Virus record (IMG/VR): IMGVR_UViG_3300027882_000013
Span: 1 to 28,026 of that record
Length of the DNA stretch: 28,026 nucleotides
Strand: one strand, 5' to 3'
Source of the DNA: a virus
The stretch's first letter is position 1. Every line of letters begins with the position of its first letter. The translations under genes were made by a program, and so were the position numbers. This document shows positions 14,312 to 22,976 of this stretch, one piece after another. The notes beneath the pieces are model-generated. The model saw only the letters and a program-made list of their open reading frames with translations. It was not told the origin of the DNA and did not search any database.

Positions 14312-15303
14312 ATCTCACGGCTCTGCTAGCTGATGCGTACCGACGACTTCGATACCCGACTAGTCCGCCCGCCGCGACCACGACCAGGCTCACCGCGATG
14401 GCCAACGAAACGCATCGCGATGTGCTCTCCCTCCCCGGCCTGACGAAACTTCGCGATGATGTGGTCCCCGTGACGCTCAGCGCGAATGCCCGTCAGGGAC
14501 TTCCACCGATCATCAGCCGTATCCATGCGATCACCGACCGCACGAACAACAAAAAACTTGAGCAGGTGCCGCTCGCGGAATTGCGCTTGGACGATCCGGC
14601 ACAGGCAAATACCGGTGGCTATGCGTTGCGCTATGCCGTCGTCGGGCAACAGGAGGTCGCGATCCAACCGACGACCACCGGATCCGGCTTGTGGGTGGCG
14701 AGCTCAAGCAGTGCTGATCTCGGGGTCGTGAACGTCGAAGCGGCACGACTCGGCGGCTTTCCGTTCTATGACAATACGACGACGACCTTGGTGGGCACGA
14801 CCCGTGTCACGGTGAAGAGTGCGCCGGCTGGCACGAGTGTGCAAACCGATTATATCCAAGTCGATCGGTTCTACATCGGGACCACCGTCGCGGCTGGGTA
14901 TGTGAGTCTCTATGATGCGGCAGCCGCCGGGACTGAACTTGCCCGGATTCCGATCGGGCAACTCTTTTCGCGGTACCTGACCATCGAACTCTACCCCATT
15001 CCGACGGCGCCGACGACGGTCTATGTCGATTTCGCGCGCGCCATTCCTGATCTGGCGAACAATACGGATGAACCGCTCCTGCCCACCGATTTCCACGATC
15101 TGATCGTGCTGGGGATTCGGGTCAAGGAATACGAATACCTCGACGATACGCGGCAGGGCGTCGCCAGAGCCGACTACACCAAACGCACGAACGACTTGCT
15201 CGCCTTCATTCTGGATGACCCGGATCGGATCGCGTCCCTGCGGCCCACGGCGATGAAATGGTCACGACTCGGCGGCCAGTTCCCAGCGGAATATCCATGG
15301 TGA
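14308..15303 (+). CDS. Putative head-tail adaptor protein
   Basis: A 331-residue protein starting MNLTALLADAYRRLRYP, a short helical N terminus seen in many phage adaptor proteins that dock below the portal. A long, mostly beta middle follows (about 90-240, TGSGLWVASSS, YDAAAAGTELARI, YIQVDRFYIG), then a helical C-terminal part (LLPTDFHDLIVLGIRVKEYE, with DYTKRTNDLLAFI) of the kind also seen in tail-completion proteins. It lies between the decoration region and the propeller-type tail gene. The call rests on gene order and the N- and C-terminal helices; a search could place it in a different neck family. Confidence 0.62.
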   Translation: MNLTALLADAYRRLRYPTSPPAATTTRLTAMANETHRDVLSLPGLTKLRDDVVPVTLSANARQGLPPIISRIHAITDRTNNKKLEQVPLAELRLDDPAQANTGGYALRYAVVGQQEVAIQPTTTGSGLWVASSSSADLGVVNVEAARLGGFPFYDNTTTTLVGTTRVTVKSAPAGTSVQTDYIQVDRFYIGTTVAAGYVSLYDAAAAGTELARIPIGQLFSRYLTIELYPIPTAPTTVYVDFARAIPDLANNTDEPLLPTDFHDLIVLGIRVKEYEYLDDTRQGVARADYTKRTNDLLAFILDDPDRIASLRPTAMKWSRLGGQFPAEYPW

Positions 15304-15314
15304 ATGCCCTCGGC

Positions 15315-15524
15315 TTAAAATCCGAAAGTTGCTACGAGTTCGCGTTCTCGTGCTTTCGCTTCTTCGCGTTGATTGATCGCGCGCTCGATTTCATCCGCGA
15401 CTTCAAGCGCATTCGCGGCAAGTGCCCGCAAACTTTCCGGTGTTTCTATTCGAGCGCCGCCAGAGACACGAATCCATGCCTGGCGTGTATCGTCATAGAG
15501 AAAACTGAAGATGAATTCTTTCAT
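15315..15524 (-). CDS. Small minus-strand hypothetical protein inside the tail operon
   Basis: A 69-residue protein on the opposite strand to all its neighbours, filling the gap between the adaptor and the next plus-strand gene. It begins MKEFIFSFLYDDTRQAWIRV and ends in a charged helix (ADEIERAINQREEAKARERE). The start has a purine-rich GAGAAAG about ten bases upstream. It reads like a natural small protein and resembles in style the minus-strand genes at 24-27 kb. A plus-strand ORF over the same bases (15258-15551) starts within the adaptor gene and has less natural composition. No family is recognised. Confidence 0.6.
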   Translation of the reverse strand: MKEFIFSFLYDDTRQAWIRVSGGARIETPESLRALAANALEVADEIERAINQREEAKARERELVATFGF

Positions 15525-15552
15525 AGAGTCTACTTTCTCGCCCTAGCCTAGC

Positions 15553-15858
15553 ATGGAGAATCCCGTCAACCCGTATCGCCGCCTCAGTAATTCCCGCGAA
15601 CCCGAACAGCGGACCTTTCGCCATTTCGCCAAACTGAACGAGGACGGCACGGTGGCGGCGATTGTGGAAGTCGCGGATGGGGCGCCACGGCCGGTCGGGG
15701 CGCTGTACGTGGAAGTGACCGACCTCTGGCCGTATCAACTTTTCGACGCCACAGCCAAAATCGCGGATGTGCAGAAGGGCGATGACCTCGCGATCCGGGC
15801 CACGTTCCGCGCCTTCAACGAGCAGAAAAAAGCGGCTGACGTGGCGGCGCAGAAGTGA
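15553..15858 (+). CDS. Hypothetical tail-region protein
   Basis: A 101-residue protein with a basic, polar N terminus, a beta-like middle (VAAIVEVADGAPRPVGALYV) and a lysine/alanine-rich helical tail (FNEQKKAADVAAQK). Its end overlaps the GTG start of the large tail gene (GTGA). It may be a small assembly factor or neck protein encoded with the tail gene, but nothing specific is recognised. Confidence 0.6.
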   Translation: MENPVNPYRRLSNSREPEQRTFRHFAKLNEDGTVAAIVEVADGAPRPVGALYVEVTDLWPYQLFDATAKIADVQKGDDLAIRATFRAFNEQKKAADVAAQK

Positions 15859-18353
15859 GTGACAAGAAACGCCGTCACGTCATCGCGAATGTCCGCCGCG
15901 GCATCAACGGCTATCTGCCCTCCTGGGCCATCGGAGAAAACGAGCTGCAAGATGCCGTGAATGTGGATTTCTACAAATCCACGCTGGGCAACAAACGCGG
16001 CGGTATGACGGCGATTGCGACCACGGGCATGACCATGACTGGCGTCGTGTCCTCGCTGTTCCGTCATGTGCCGAGCACGGATGAAACACTCGCCGAGCTG
16101 TGGGCGGTGGATGATTCAGGCACACCGATCATCAACCGGATGGCGGGGACCACCGCGTTTGCGGCCCCGACCCTCAAGGACAATCCCACGGGGAACGGCT
16201 GGGACTTCACGGCGGCGTCCATCAACGGGATGCTCGGCTTGGCGTACAAATCGGCGCAAGGGCGGATGCATTTCTGGGATGCGGCGACCGTGCGCCGAGG
16301 CGGCTTGGCGACCCCAGCCGCCCCAACAACAGCCAATACTGGAGCGGGCGCAGCCATCGCGTTCGATGCGGCGGCCACGTTGAACTATGGCGGTGGCACC
16401 ACGTTCTCGCATACCTGTGCGGCGGGCGCGACGCTTCTGATTGTCCAGACCCGATGCGATGCCGCCAGTGTCACGGCCGTGACGTACAACGCCGTGGCGA
16501 TGACGCAGATCGCCACGGTCAACAATGGCGGGACGTATCAATTGTGGTATCTGGTCAATCCCACGAGCGGTGCGAACACGATCGCCATTACAGGCACCGG
16601 CAATGTCGGCGGGTGTTCGACCTCCTATAAAGGGACCGCGACGACGGGCGTTCCCGACGCCTTCAATAGCAATGCAGCCTCGCTCACCCTGAGTGTGACG
16701 AGTATCGCCGATCGGTGCTGGGCGGTCTTCGCAGCGGAAGATCGATCGGGGGCCTTGCCCGCCGCGAGTACGAACTTCACGATTCGGGCCTCGCCGTCGG
16801 CCGCCACCTCAATGGTGTTGGGCGATTCCAATCAAGTGATTACCCCACCCGGTGTCTTTACGATGGTGGCCACCGGGGGCGCTGGGCCGAGCTCGATGAT
16901 TGCCTCTATTGCCGGCGGGGCATCGGCGGTCTCCGCGATCCTGCGTTATTACCGGATCCGGTGGACGGTGCAAGTGGGTGGCATCACGGTGCGTCGCTCT
17001 GAACCCTCGGCGAGTGTGAGTTTCACGCCATCAGGGGCCGGCACCGCGGTCCGTGTGACCCAACCCACCGTGGCCGGCGAAGGCGAAACGCATTGGGAAG
17101 TGGAAGGCTCAACGGACGGCATCACGTTCTACCGGATTGCGACTGTGGCGATCGGCACGACCACGTATGACGACTCTGCGGCGACCTCCAGCTACAGCAG
17201 TAACACGCTCAGTGATTTGACCGGTAAGTACACCGTCCAGAAATCGTACCGCTTCATTGCCGCCGATCAGAATCGCCTCCTGGGCCTCGGGTCGTATACG
17301 GCCACCGACAAACAGAACCGGTTGGAGATTTCCGCCGTCATCGGCTCGAGCGACATCGGGGATGCCGAACGTGTCGATACCTCCCAGGTCAATTCGATCA
17401 TCGACTTCGATGAAAATGATTCGGGCGATGTGGCGGGCCTCCTCGGTCCCATTGTCGGCTCATTCTTCGTCTTCAAAACGCGGCAAGTCCACCAGTTGAC
17501 ACCGACCGGATCGACGCAGCAACCGTACCGCACGGAAGCGATCAGCAAAAGTATCGGGGCCTTGAATCCTCTCGCGATTGCGCGCGCGGAGGATGCGATC
17601 GGGAATGCGGCGCTCTACTGGATGAGCCATCGGGGGCCGTACCGGTGGAGTCTCGCCGGCTTGGAGTACATCGGGCGCGGGGTAGAAGATTATATTATTG
17701 GCCCCACGGCCACGATGAATCTCGCGGCAACCAAAGTGCTCACCCGCGTGGTCTACTACACCGACAAACGTCAGGTGTACTTCTGGTGGGCCACAGGGGC
17801 GGGCAACGATCCGAATCAGGGTTGGATCTACGATGTGCAATCAGGCGGCTGGTCGCGCATTCCCACCGGCGACAAATGGTCAAATGTCCGCTGTGCCGTG
17901 ATGTTTGCGAATACGCTCGGCGCGGCGATGTCGCGTGACCTCAAGCCGTATGTCGGGCAGACGGGCGCGGCGAAACAAATCTGGAAAACCGACACGGGCA
18001 CGACCGACAACGGCACGACCTATCAGGCGTACATCGTCACGAAAGATTACGAGCCGGGCGGCCCGGGATTCTATGGCGAAGTCGGCAGCGCCACGCTACT
18101 CGCCAAAGTCGCCACGGGTGTGACTTTAACGTTGACAACCACGGCAGATTTCGGGATTCAGACCTCGACTGGGACCGCGTTGCTCACGGCGACCGGCGCG
18201 GAGACCCGCGTGTCAGTGGACCTCCCAGGCTCGGAACTCAGTGGCGTCAGTTTCGTGCGGCATCAACTCGGCGATGCCGCCGCCATCGATAACACCTGGT
18301 CGCTCGACCGCCTCATCATTCCGATCGGCAAGCACATGGCGAGGCAGGCATGA
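15855..18353 (+). CDS. Propeller-type tail/stump protein with an inserted adhesion-like domain
   Basis: An 832-residue protein starting with GTG in a GTGA overlap. The first ~150 residues (RRGINGYLPSWAIGENELQD and TLGNKRGGM) and the last ~370 (from KSYRFIAADQNRLLGLGSY) have the character of podovirus tail-tube or stabilisation proteins built on a beta-propeller. Residues about 165-355 form a separate Gly/Thr/Ala-rich domain with SHTCAAGATLLIVQTR, VTYNAVAMTQIA and YQLWYLVNPTSG, a composition seen in adhesion-type jelly-roll domains. Residues about 360-445 look like a fibronectin type III repeat (WTVQVGG..SEPSASVSFTP). It probably sits at the tail tip or stump. Domain names are by eye. Confidence 0.72.
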   Translation: MSDKKRRHVIANVRRGINGYLPSWAIGENELQDAVNVDFYKSTLGNKRGGMTAIATTGMTMTGVVSSLFRHVPSTDETLAELWAVDDSGTPIINRMAGTTAFAAPTLKDNPTGNGWDFTAASINGMLGLAYKSAQGRMHFWDAATVRRGGLATPAAPTTANTGAGAAIAFDAAATLNYGGGTTFSHTCAAGATLLIVQTRCDAASVTAVTYNAVAMTQIATVNNGGTYQLWYLVNPTSGANTIAITGTGNVGGCSTSYKGTATTGVPDAFNSNAASLTLSVTSIADRCWAVFAAEDRSGALPAASTNFTIRASPSAATSMVLGDSNQVITPPGVFTMVATGGAGPSSMIASIAGGASAVSAILRYYRIRWTVQVGGITVRRSEPSASVSFTPSGAGTAVRVTQPTVAGEGETHWEVEGSTDGITFYRIATVAIGTTTYDDSAATSSYSSNTLSDLTGKYTVQKSYRFIAADQNRLLGLGSYTATDKQNRLEISAVIGSSDIGDAERVDTSQVNSIIDFDENDSGDVAGLLGPIVGSFFVFKTRQVHQLTPTGSTQQPYRTEAISKSIGALNPLAIARAEDAIGNAALYWMSHRGPYRWSLAGLEYIGRGVEDYIIGPTATMNLAATKVLTRVVYYTDKRQVYFWWATGAGNDPNQGWIYDVQSGGWSRIPTGDKWSNVRCAVMFANTLGAAMSRDLKPYVGQTGAAKQIWKTDTGTTDNGTTYQAYIVTKDYEPGGPGFYGEVGSATLLAKVATGVTLTLTTTADFGIQTSTGTALLTATGAETRVSVDLPGSELSGVSFVRHQLGDAAAIDNTWSLDRLIIPIGKHMARQA

Positions 18354-18994
18354 AGATCGGCCTCTCTTTCCTGCCGCAGATTCGGTCGTTGCTCATTCAG
18401 ACGCCCGATCCGGCGCAGCTCGCGGAGATGGAGTCCGAGATTCGCGCGGCCAAAACCGGTGGCGGGTGGATTGCGCAACAGATCACGGAGATGGTTGCGC
18501 AGATTGCCGGGACCTTCGACCGGGAACACACGGATGACGGCACGCACAAAACGATTACCGCGTCGGGCTCGGTGAGTGAACGCGGACGCACGATCGCGAT
18601 GGGCGAGTGGATTCCCATCCCGTTTATCGCCGCGAATTTCACGGCCAGCGGGAGCATGATCTGGACGGTGGCCGCCACAAATGTCACGGCCTTGAAATAC
18701 ATGCTGGTGGGCAAGACGTGTTTCGTACTCTTTAATCTCGTGCAGACCTCGGTGGGCGGGACGCTGAACAATGCGTTGCGGATCGCGTTGCCGACCGCGT
18801 TGATGGCCAAAGACACCACGATCACGTCCATTCGGGTCTACGATAATGCGGCGTGGGTAAGCGGAGTTGCCATTGTGAACAGTCCCTTGACGGTCGCAAC
18901 GAGTCTCACGATCTCGCGGGAAGACAACGGGAATTTCACGGCGTCGTCGGCGAATACCTCGGTGCAAGGGCTCGCGATGTTTGAGGTGGTGTAG
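18350..18994 (+). CDS. Putative tail fibre / receptor-binding protein
   Basis: A 214-residue protein coupled to the tail gene by ATGA. A short helical N terminus (MKIGLSFLPQIRSLLIQ and IAQQITEMVAQIAG) is followed by a beta-rich C-terminal head (about 75-214) with NFTASGSMIWTV, YMLVGKTCFVLFNLVQ and VGGTLNNALRIALP. These blocks resemble jelly-roll heads of phage fibres that recognise the host surface. The length is short, as for small podovirus fibres or spike tips, and no enzyme motif is seen. The call is from composition, motif feel and gene order; the receptor is unknown. Confidence 0.66.
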   Translation: MKIGLSFLPQIRSLLIQTPDPAQLAEMESEIRAAKTGGGWIAQQITEMVAQIAGTFDREHTDDGTHKTITASGSVSERGRTIAMGEWIPIPFIAANFTASGSMIWTVAATNVTALKYMLVGKTCFVLFNLVQTSVGGTLNNALRIALPTALMAKDTTITSIRVYDNAAWVSGVAIVNSPLTVATSLTISREDNGNFTASSANTSVQGLAMFEVV

Positions 18995-18996
18995 CC

Positions 18997-20160
18997 ATGG
19001 CGCTTGAACCCGATCAGTTCGATCCCACGGATCCCTATGCCATGGTGCGGCGGCGGGTGACCAATCAGATGGCAGGAGGCGGAGATGCGCCTCCGCTGGA
19101 CACGCCAGGGGTGGGAACGGCCTCGCCCACGCCACCAGCTGAGTTTGTACCGACGGAACGGCCCGATCCAGGCGTGTCAAATCCCACGCCGCCCGCGACG
19201 CCGACCACGCCGACCGGTCCACCGGCACCAGGTGATCCGGGCACCGTGCCGAGTCCTGGCGTGCCGCCAGGTGGCGGCTATCCCAATCCGTACGATACCG
19301 GGCCGTGGAACTCGCCGAATCCGACCAAGGTCGAAACCGGCTCGTGGAACTCGCCGAACCCCAACAAAGTCGAAACGCCAGCCACGACGCGGCCAACCGG
19401 CGGCTCGCTAAACGATCCCAGTTATGTGCGACGACTGATTGCGTGGGCCGCGACCCAACCGGGCGTCAATCCGTCTGTCAAGAACGATCCCAACTATTGG
19501 CTGAGTGCAGTGGGGCGGTTTGGGACCGATGAAGGCTATTTCGTTCAACGGATGTTCACGCCGGAAGGCCCACCAGAAGGGGCACGCACAGGAGGAGGCA
19601 CCGGATTGACCGCGTCCACCATGTTGGGCGCTGGTGGTGGGCTCCTCGGCAATTACGGATTACAGGCACCACAAGGGATCTGGTCACCGGACTTCGTGGC
19701 GAGCTTGCGCCAGCTCATTCAAGAGCGGTTAAAAGGCGCCTCACAACCAGTGGACCCGAATGACCCGAACATCAACATCCCAGTGACGGCGGCGCGAGAC
19801 CAACTGACGCGCCAGGGTGAAACAGAGCGCTCGGCCTTGGCGGAACATGCGTACGCCCAAGGCGGGCTGAATACGGACCTGATTGGGCGTCAGATTCAGC
19901 AATCGAACGAACGGTCTGGGCAAACGCTTGGAAACATCCGCTCGCAGCTCATCCAGCGAGAAATCGTCTCCAGACGGAGCGAGCTCCAAGATCTTTTGTC
20001 TATGGTGATGGCGGCTGGTGATTCGGCATCTGCCAGACAGATCCAATTGCAGATCGCGGCGCTCAACGCCCAATTACAAGAACAGGGGCAAGCGATCAAT
20101 TTGGCGGAATTCGGCGCTCAACTAAATTCCAATGCAGCACTAGCCGGGCTTCGCGGCTAA
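18997..20160 (+). CDS. Putative internal virion / ejection protein
   Basis: A 387-residue protein. Residues 1-140 are Pro/Gly/Thr-rich and disordered, including a 13-residue tandem repeat. A compact middle follows (DPSYVRRLIAWAATQPGVNP and NDPNYWLSAVGRFGTDEGY). From about 255 a long Gln/Glu/Ala-rich helical region runs to the end (RDQLTRQGETERSALAEHAY, SNERSGQTLGNIRSQLIQRE, QLQIAALNAQLQEQGQA). Low-complexity plus long helices are typical of internal virion proteins that leave the capsid with the DNA. It starts with ATG two bases after the fibre stop. Function is inferred from architecture and order. Confidence 0.6.
   Translation: MALEPDQFDPTDPYAMVRRRVTNQMAGGGDAPPLDTPGVGTASPTPPAEFVPTERPDPGVSNPTPPATPTTPTGPPAPGDPGTVPSPGVPPGGGYPNPYDTGPWNSPNPTKVETGSWNSPNPNKVETPATTRPTGGSLNDPSYVRRLIAWAATQPGVNPSVKNDPNYWLSAVGRFGTDEGYFVQRMFTPEGPPEGARTGGGTGLTASTMLGAGGGLLGNYGLQAPQGIWSPDFVASLRQLIQERLKGASQPVDPNDPNINIPVTAARDQLTRQGETERSALAEHAYAQGGLNTDLIGRQIQQSNERSGQTLGNIRSQLIQREIVSRRSELQDLLSMVMAAGDSASARQIQLQIAALNAQLQEQGQAINLAEFGAQLNSNAALAGLRG
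19301..19377 (+). repeat. Two-copy 39-bp coding repeat
   Basis: TGGAACTCGCCGAA occurs at 19306 and again at 19345, part of a 39-base unit that encodes GPWNSPNPTKVET and then GSWNSPNPNKVET. It lies in the disordered N-terminal part of the 18997 gene. Confidence 0.8.
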
Positions 20161-20164
20161 ACCA

Positions 20165-21124
20165 ATGATCCTACAAGAGACGCCATGGCGAAACGACCCT
20201 GACCAAGATTGGTCACGATTTTTTCCGGCTGGGGCCACGGCATGGAATCCGTACGGCGATCCTCGGCTAGGACCATCAACAGGCCGCACTGCCGGCGGCG
20301 GGGGATTCGGCGGTGGCGCTCCAGGGGCAGGCTCTGGAGGCACTACGGCGGCGACGCCTACAGTGTCCACCGCCGCTACAACGAGCGATGCCTTTGATGC
20401 GGCCGGGAATTTCATCGGCCCCTCAACCTATAACGTGCCGGCCAGCGGCGGCTTTTGGGCGAATCTGGCGAAAGGCTATTCAGGCTACAAAACGGGCCAA
20501 TCCATCTGGGATAGTGTGGCAGGCCTGGGCCAGGATGCTGGTGCACTTGCCCTCGGTCGGGCCGATGCCCGCGAACGAGAAGCGCTCGCCCAACAACGTC
20601 AGGATCAGCTCGCCTTGGAGCGCTATCAGGCCGGCCTAGCCGGGACCACGGCTGACATCAACCAACGACGATTCGGCCTTGAAGCGCCAGGGATGCGGGC
20701 CGGGAATGCCGTCCGTGGCGATATCCTCGCCAATGCCCAGGATGTCAGCTTCAGCGGACTCCCGCCGCGTCTCCAGGGCATGATTCCGAACATCCAAGGG
20801 GGACTGCGGCCCAGCATGTTCAGCCCCGCCACGCGCCAATTAGGCGGCCTCCTGAGCAGCCAGGCGCTTGAGGGCCAGCAGAAAGGTGATACGTTCGCGC
20901 CGCTCCCAACACTTCCCTCGCCGACGCCGTTGCCGTCGGGGAACGCGTTCGACACGGGCTTGACGCTCGGCGGCACCGCGGCGACCTTGGCGCCCTCCTT
21001 CTGGGATTTGCTGAGCCGGTATCGGAAACGGAAAGCCGCAGGCGGCGGCGGCGGCGGCGATCTCTATCCAGTCGGCGGATCAGGGTCTTCGGATGAGCCG
21101 GGCGATACCGCAGGGCACGGCTAA
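20165..21124 (+). CDS. Putative internal virion protein with Gly-rich segments
   Basis: A 319-residue protein. A glycine-rich low-complexity stretch lies at about 40-70, a helical Gln/Arg-rich middle (DAREREALAQQRQDQLALER, about 135-160) follows, and a glycine run is encoded by GGC repeats near 21042-21060. Hydrophobic residues are sparse except for a short segment near 268-285 (LTLGGTAATLAPSFWDLL) that might touch membranes. It follows the previous gene by four bases and overlaps the next start (TAATG). The architecture suits an ejected core protein. No family is recognised, so this is a composition-based call. Confidence 0.55.
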   Translation: MILQETPWRNDPDQDWSRFFPAGATAWNPYGDPRLGPSTGRTAGGGGFGGGAPGAGSGGTTAATPTVSTAATTSDAFDAAGNFIGPSTYNVPASGGFWANLAKGYSGYKTGQSIWDSVAGLGQDAGALALGRADAREREALAQQRQDQLALERYQAGLAGTTADINQRRFGLEAPGMRAGNAVRGDILANAQDVSFSGLPPRLQGMIPNIQGGLRPSMFSPATRQLGGLLSSQALEGQQKGDTFAPLPTLPSPTPLPSGNAFDTGLTLGGTAATLAPSFWDLLSRYRKRKAAGGGGGGDLYPVGGSGSSDEPGDTAGHG

Positions 21125-21441
21125 TGCTCACTGACGCGGACCAACTGGCCGCACAATCCCGCTGCGCCTGCGGAGCAGATTTGCACCGCGCCTGTCCCTG
21201 CATGATCGACGGGGACCAGACGACCTATCGGGACGTGCCTGTGCTCTACAGTGACCGTTATCCTGTCAGTCACCTCTACATCAGACAGGCGGGCGGCGAC
21301 TGGCGGATGCAAGGACGCCAGGAAACTGTCAAGCGAGTCATCGACTACATCGTCGACCGCTACGGGTTTCATGAGATGCCCTATCCGCGGCCCATTCGGT
21401 TGACAATCGCACTGGGAGACACGCATGGCAACCGATGTTGA
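21124..21441 (+). CDS. Small cysteine-containing hypothetical protein
   Basis: A 105-residue protein starting in a TAATG junction with the preceding gene. Four cysteines cluster near the N terminus (RCACGADLHRACPC), suitable for one zinc ion. The rest is charged with a helical segment (RQETVKRVIDYIVDRYGFHE). No family is recognised. It overlaps the next gene by 17 bases. Confidence 0.6.
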   Translation: MLTDADQLAAQSRCACGADLHRACPCMIDGDQTTYRDVPVLYSDRYPVSHLYIRQAGGDWRMQGRQETVKRVIDYIVDRYGFHEMPYPRPIRLTIALGDTHGNRC

Positions 21442-21685
21442 ACTACGCGTCGCCGGCTGGGTTATGTTGACGAGCCGTACAGGTGAGGTGTTCGTGAAGC
21501 CTCGATATGTCACATCGATTGGGCCTCCCCAGTCGCATCCCGATGACCCTCGTATCCTATGTCGCTGGATAGGTCTGCTCGGCGGCTCGGCCCATCTGGT
21601 CTTCGACATCCAAGAGAACCTCGACAAATTGCTCATTCCGCAAGCGGGTGTCACGTATGCCGAATGGGAGGCGTCCCATGGGTGA
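21425..21685 (+). CDS. Small hypothetical protein
   Basis: An 86-residue protein with GGGAG upstream of the ATG at 21425. It is beta-like (VELRVAGWVMLTSRTGEVFV, then PRILCRWIGLLGGSAHLVFD) with a charged C-terminal end. There is no membrane or zinc motif. It overlaps the neighbouring genes at both ends (17 and 8 bases). The function is unknown. Confidence 0.6.
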   Translation: MATDVELRVAGWVMLTSRTGEVFVKPRYVTSIGPPQSHPDDPRILCRWIGLLGGSAHLVFDIQENLDKLLIPQAGVTYAEWEASHG

Positions 21686-22976
21686 CGGTCTCGGCCTCCA
21701 GGGCCCCTGGGGACTGGCGAGCCTCCAAGCGTCGATCCGGCAACGCCAGCTGGACCGCATGGCCCAGCAGCAGCAGGAATTTCAGAATCAGATCACTCTG
21801 CGTGGGGCGAATCGTGCGGACCAGCAGCAGCAGATTCTGATGCAGGAACACGCGGCGGCCTTGGCGGAACGGCGAGCCGCGATGGAACAAGCAGGGCGGG
21901 CCGAGACCTCCAAGCTCTATCAGCGTGGCGATATTGTCCCGTCTGGTACAGGCTTGCCCACGACGCCGGAAATGACGTTGCCCTCGATGCAGATGGGCCG
22001 TGGGATGCCAACGCCAGGAGGATTGTCCTCATCCTTGGAGACATCCACACCGGACACGCCGCCAGCCGGTCCCATGGTCGGCACGCTCAAAGCCGCGCCA
22101 GACGTGATGAGTACGACGACATCATCGCCGGCGCCGACAGGACGCCTGATCAATTTGGGCACCGCTGAGGAACGGCAGCGGGCCGAGGACGAAGCCAAGT
22201 TACAGAAACTGATGACCGATCCGGGCTTCAAGACGATGACGCCACTTCAGCAATTCATGGCGATCAGGCCAGCATTGGAGAAAGGCATCAACATCCCGTA
22301 TCAGCTCCTGACTGAACCAGGAGGACCGCCGGGCACGCCAGTGCAAGTAGATGTCGGCGGGAAAGGCGTCTATACGCGGCCAAGCGAGGCGATCGGGAAG
22401 CCCGCATACCATCAACCCACGCCCATGGCCACGGTCACGCTCCAGACGCAGGATGCGCAAGGGAATCCCGTCACGCGCGTCGTGCCGAAAGCCGATGCGC
22501 TCAACAAGGACTTCGCGCGACCTGACACGGCGCAGACGCAAACGCGCAAAGAGAACGCGGCCAACGTGCTCGCCCATATCCAAGACATCGAAAGCGAGGC
22601 TGAACAGGTCGATAAATTAGGGCTGATGGGTCCGCTCGGCGGCCGCTGGGGCGATTTCATGGCGGGTCGTATCGGCGCTGGTGAACTGGCGGCCGGGAAT
22701 CCGCAGAATGCTGAATTACTCGGGCAGTTCCGCTCCGATGTGGGACTCCTGAAATCTGGGATGGCCATGGTGCACGGGGGCGCTCGAGGAGGTGGGAGTC
22801 CCGCGATCATGGCGCGCATGGATGCCCTGATGAACGCGAAGACGATGGACTTGTCACTGTTCAAGGGCGCGACCACCTCGTTCAAAAAATGGCTCACGCA
22901 GTACGCCGGCAAGGCTGACGCGGCTGGCGCTGGAAAGGCCGTCCGCTATGACATGAACGGCAACGAAATCAAGTAA
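21678..22976 (+). CDS. Putative internal virion protein, Gln-rich helical
   Basis: A 432-residue protein. The start is the ATG at 21678 with GGGAGG upstream; a GTG at 21648 is in frame but lacks that site. Residues about 15-70 form a long Gln/Arg-rich helix (SIRQRQLDRMAQQQQEFQNQ), then a disordered Pro/Thr/Ser stretch (about 85-165). A helical C-terminal half (AANVLAHIQDIESEAEQVDK, DVGLLKSGMAMVHGGARGGG) follows. Long helices flanking disordered linkers fit proteins packed in the head and ejected with DNA. It ends in a TAATG junction with the next gene. The call is by architecture. Confidence 0.6.
   Translation: MGDGLGLQGPWGLASLQASIRQRQLDRMAQQQQEFQNQITLRGANRADQQQQILMQEHAAALAERRAAMEQAGRAETSKLYQRGDIVPSGTGLPTTPEMTLPSMQMGRGMPTPGGLSSSLETSTPDTPPAGPMVGTLKAAPDVMSTTTSSPAPTGRLINLGTAEERQRAEDEAKLQKLMTDPGFKTMTPLQQFMAIRPALEKGINIPYQLLTEPGGPPGTPVQVDVGGKGVYTRPSEAIGKPAYHQPTPMATVTLQTQDAQGNPVTRVVPKADALNKDFARPDTAQTQTRKENAANVLAHIQDIESEAEQVDKLGLMGPLGGRWGDFMAGRIGAGELAAGNPQNAELLGQFRSDVGLLKSGMAMVHGGARGGGSPAIMARMDALMNAKTMDLSLFKGATTSFKKWLTQYAGKADAAGAGKAVRYDMNGNEIK

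Noticed and set aside
15258-15551. Plus-strand ORF in the gap after the adaptor gene
   Set aside because: It starts within the adaptor gene, has unusual Cys/Phe/Arg composition and conflicts with a more natural minus-strand gene at 15315-15524.
18263-19396. Minus-strand ORF of 377 codons across the fibre and ejection genes
   Set aside because: It spans three plus-strand genes and their junctions, is Ser/Arg/Pro-rich and has no recognisable domain. It is a shadow of GC-rich coding.
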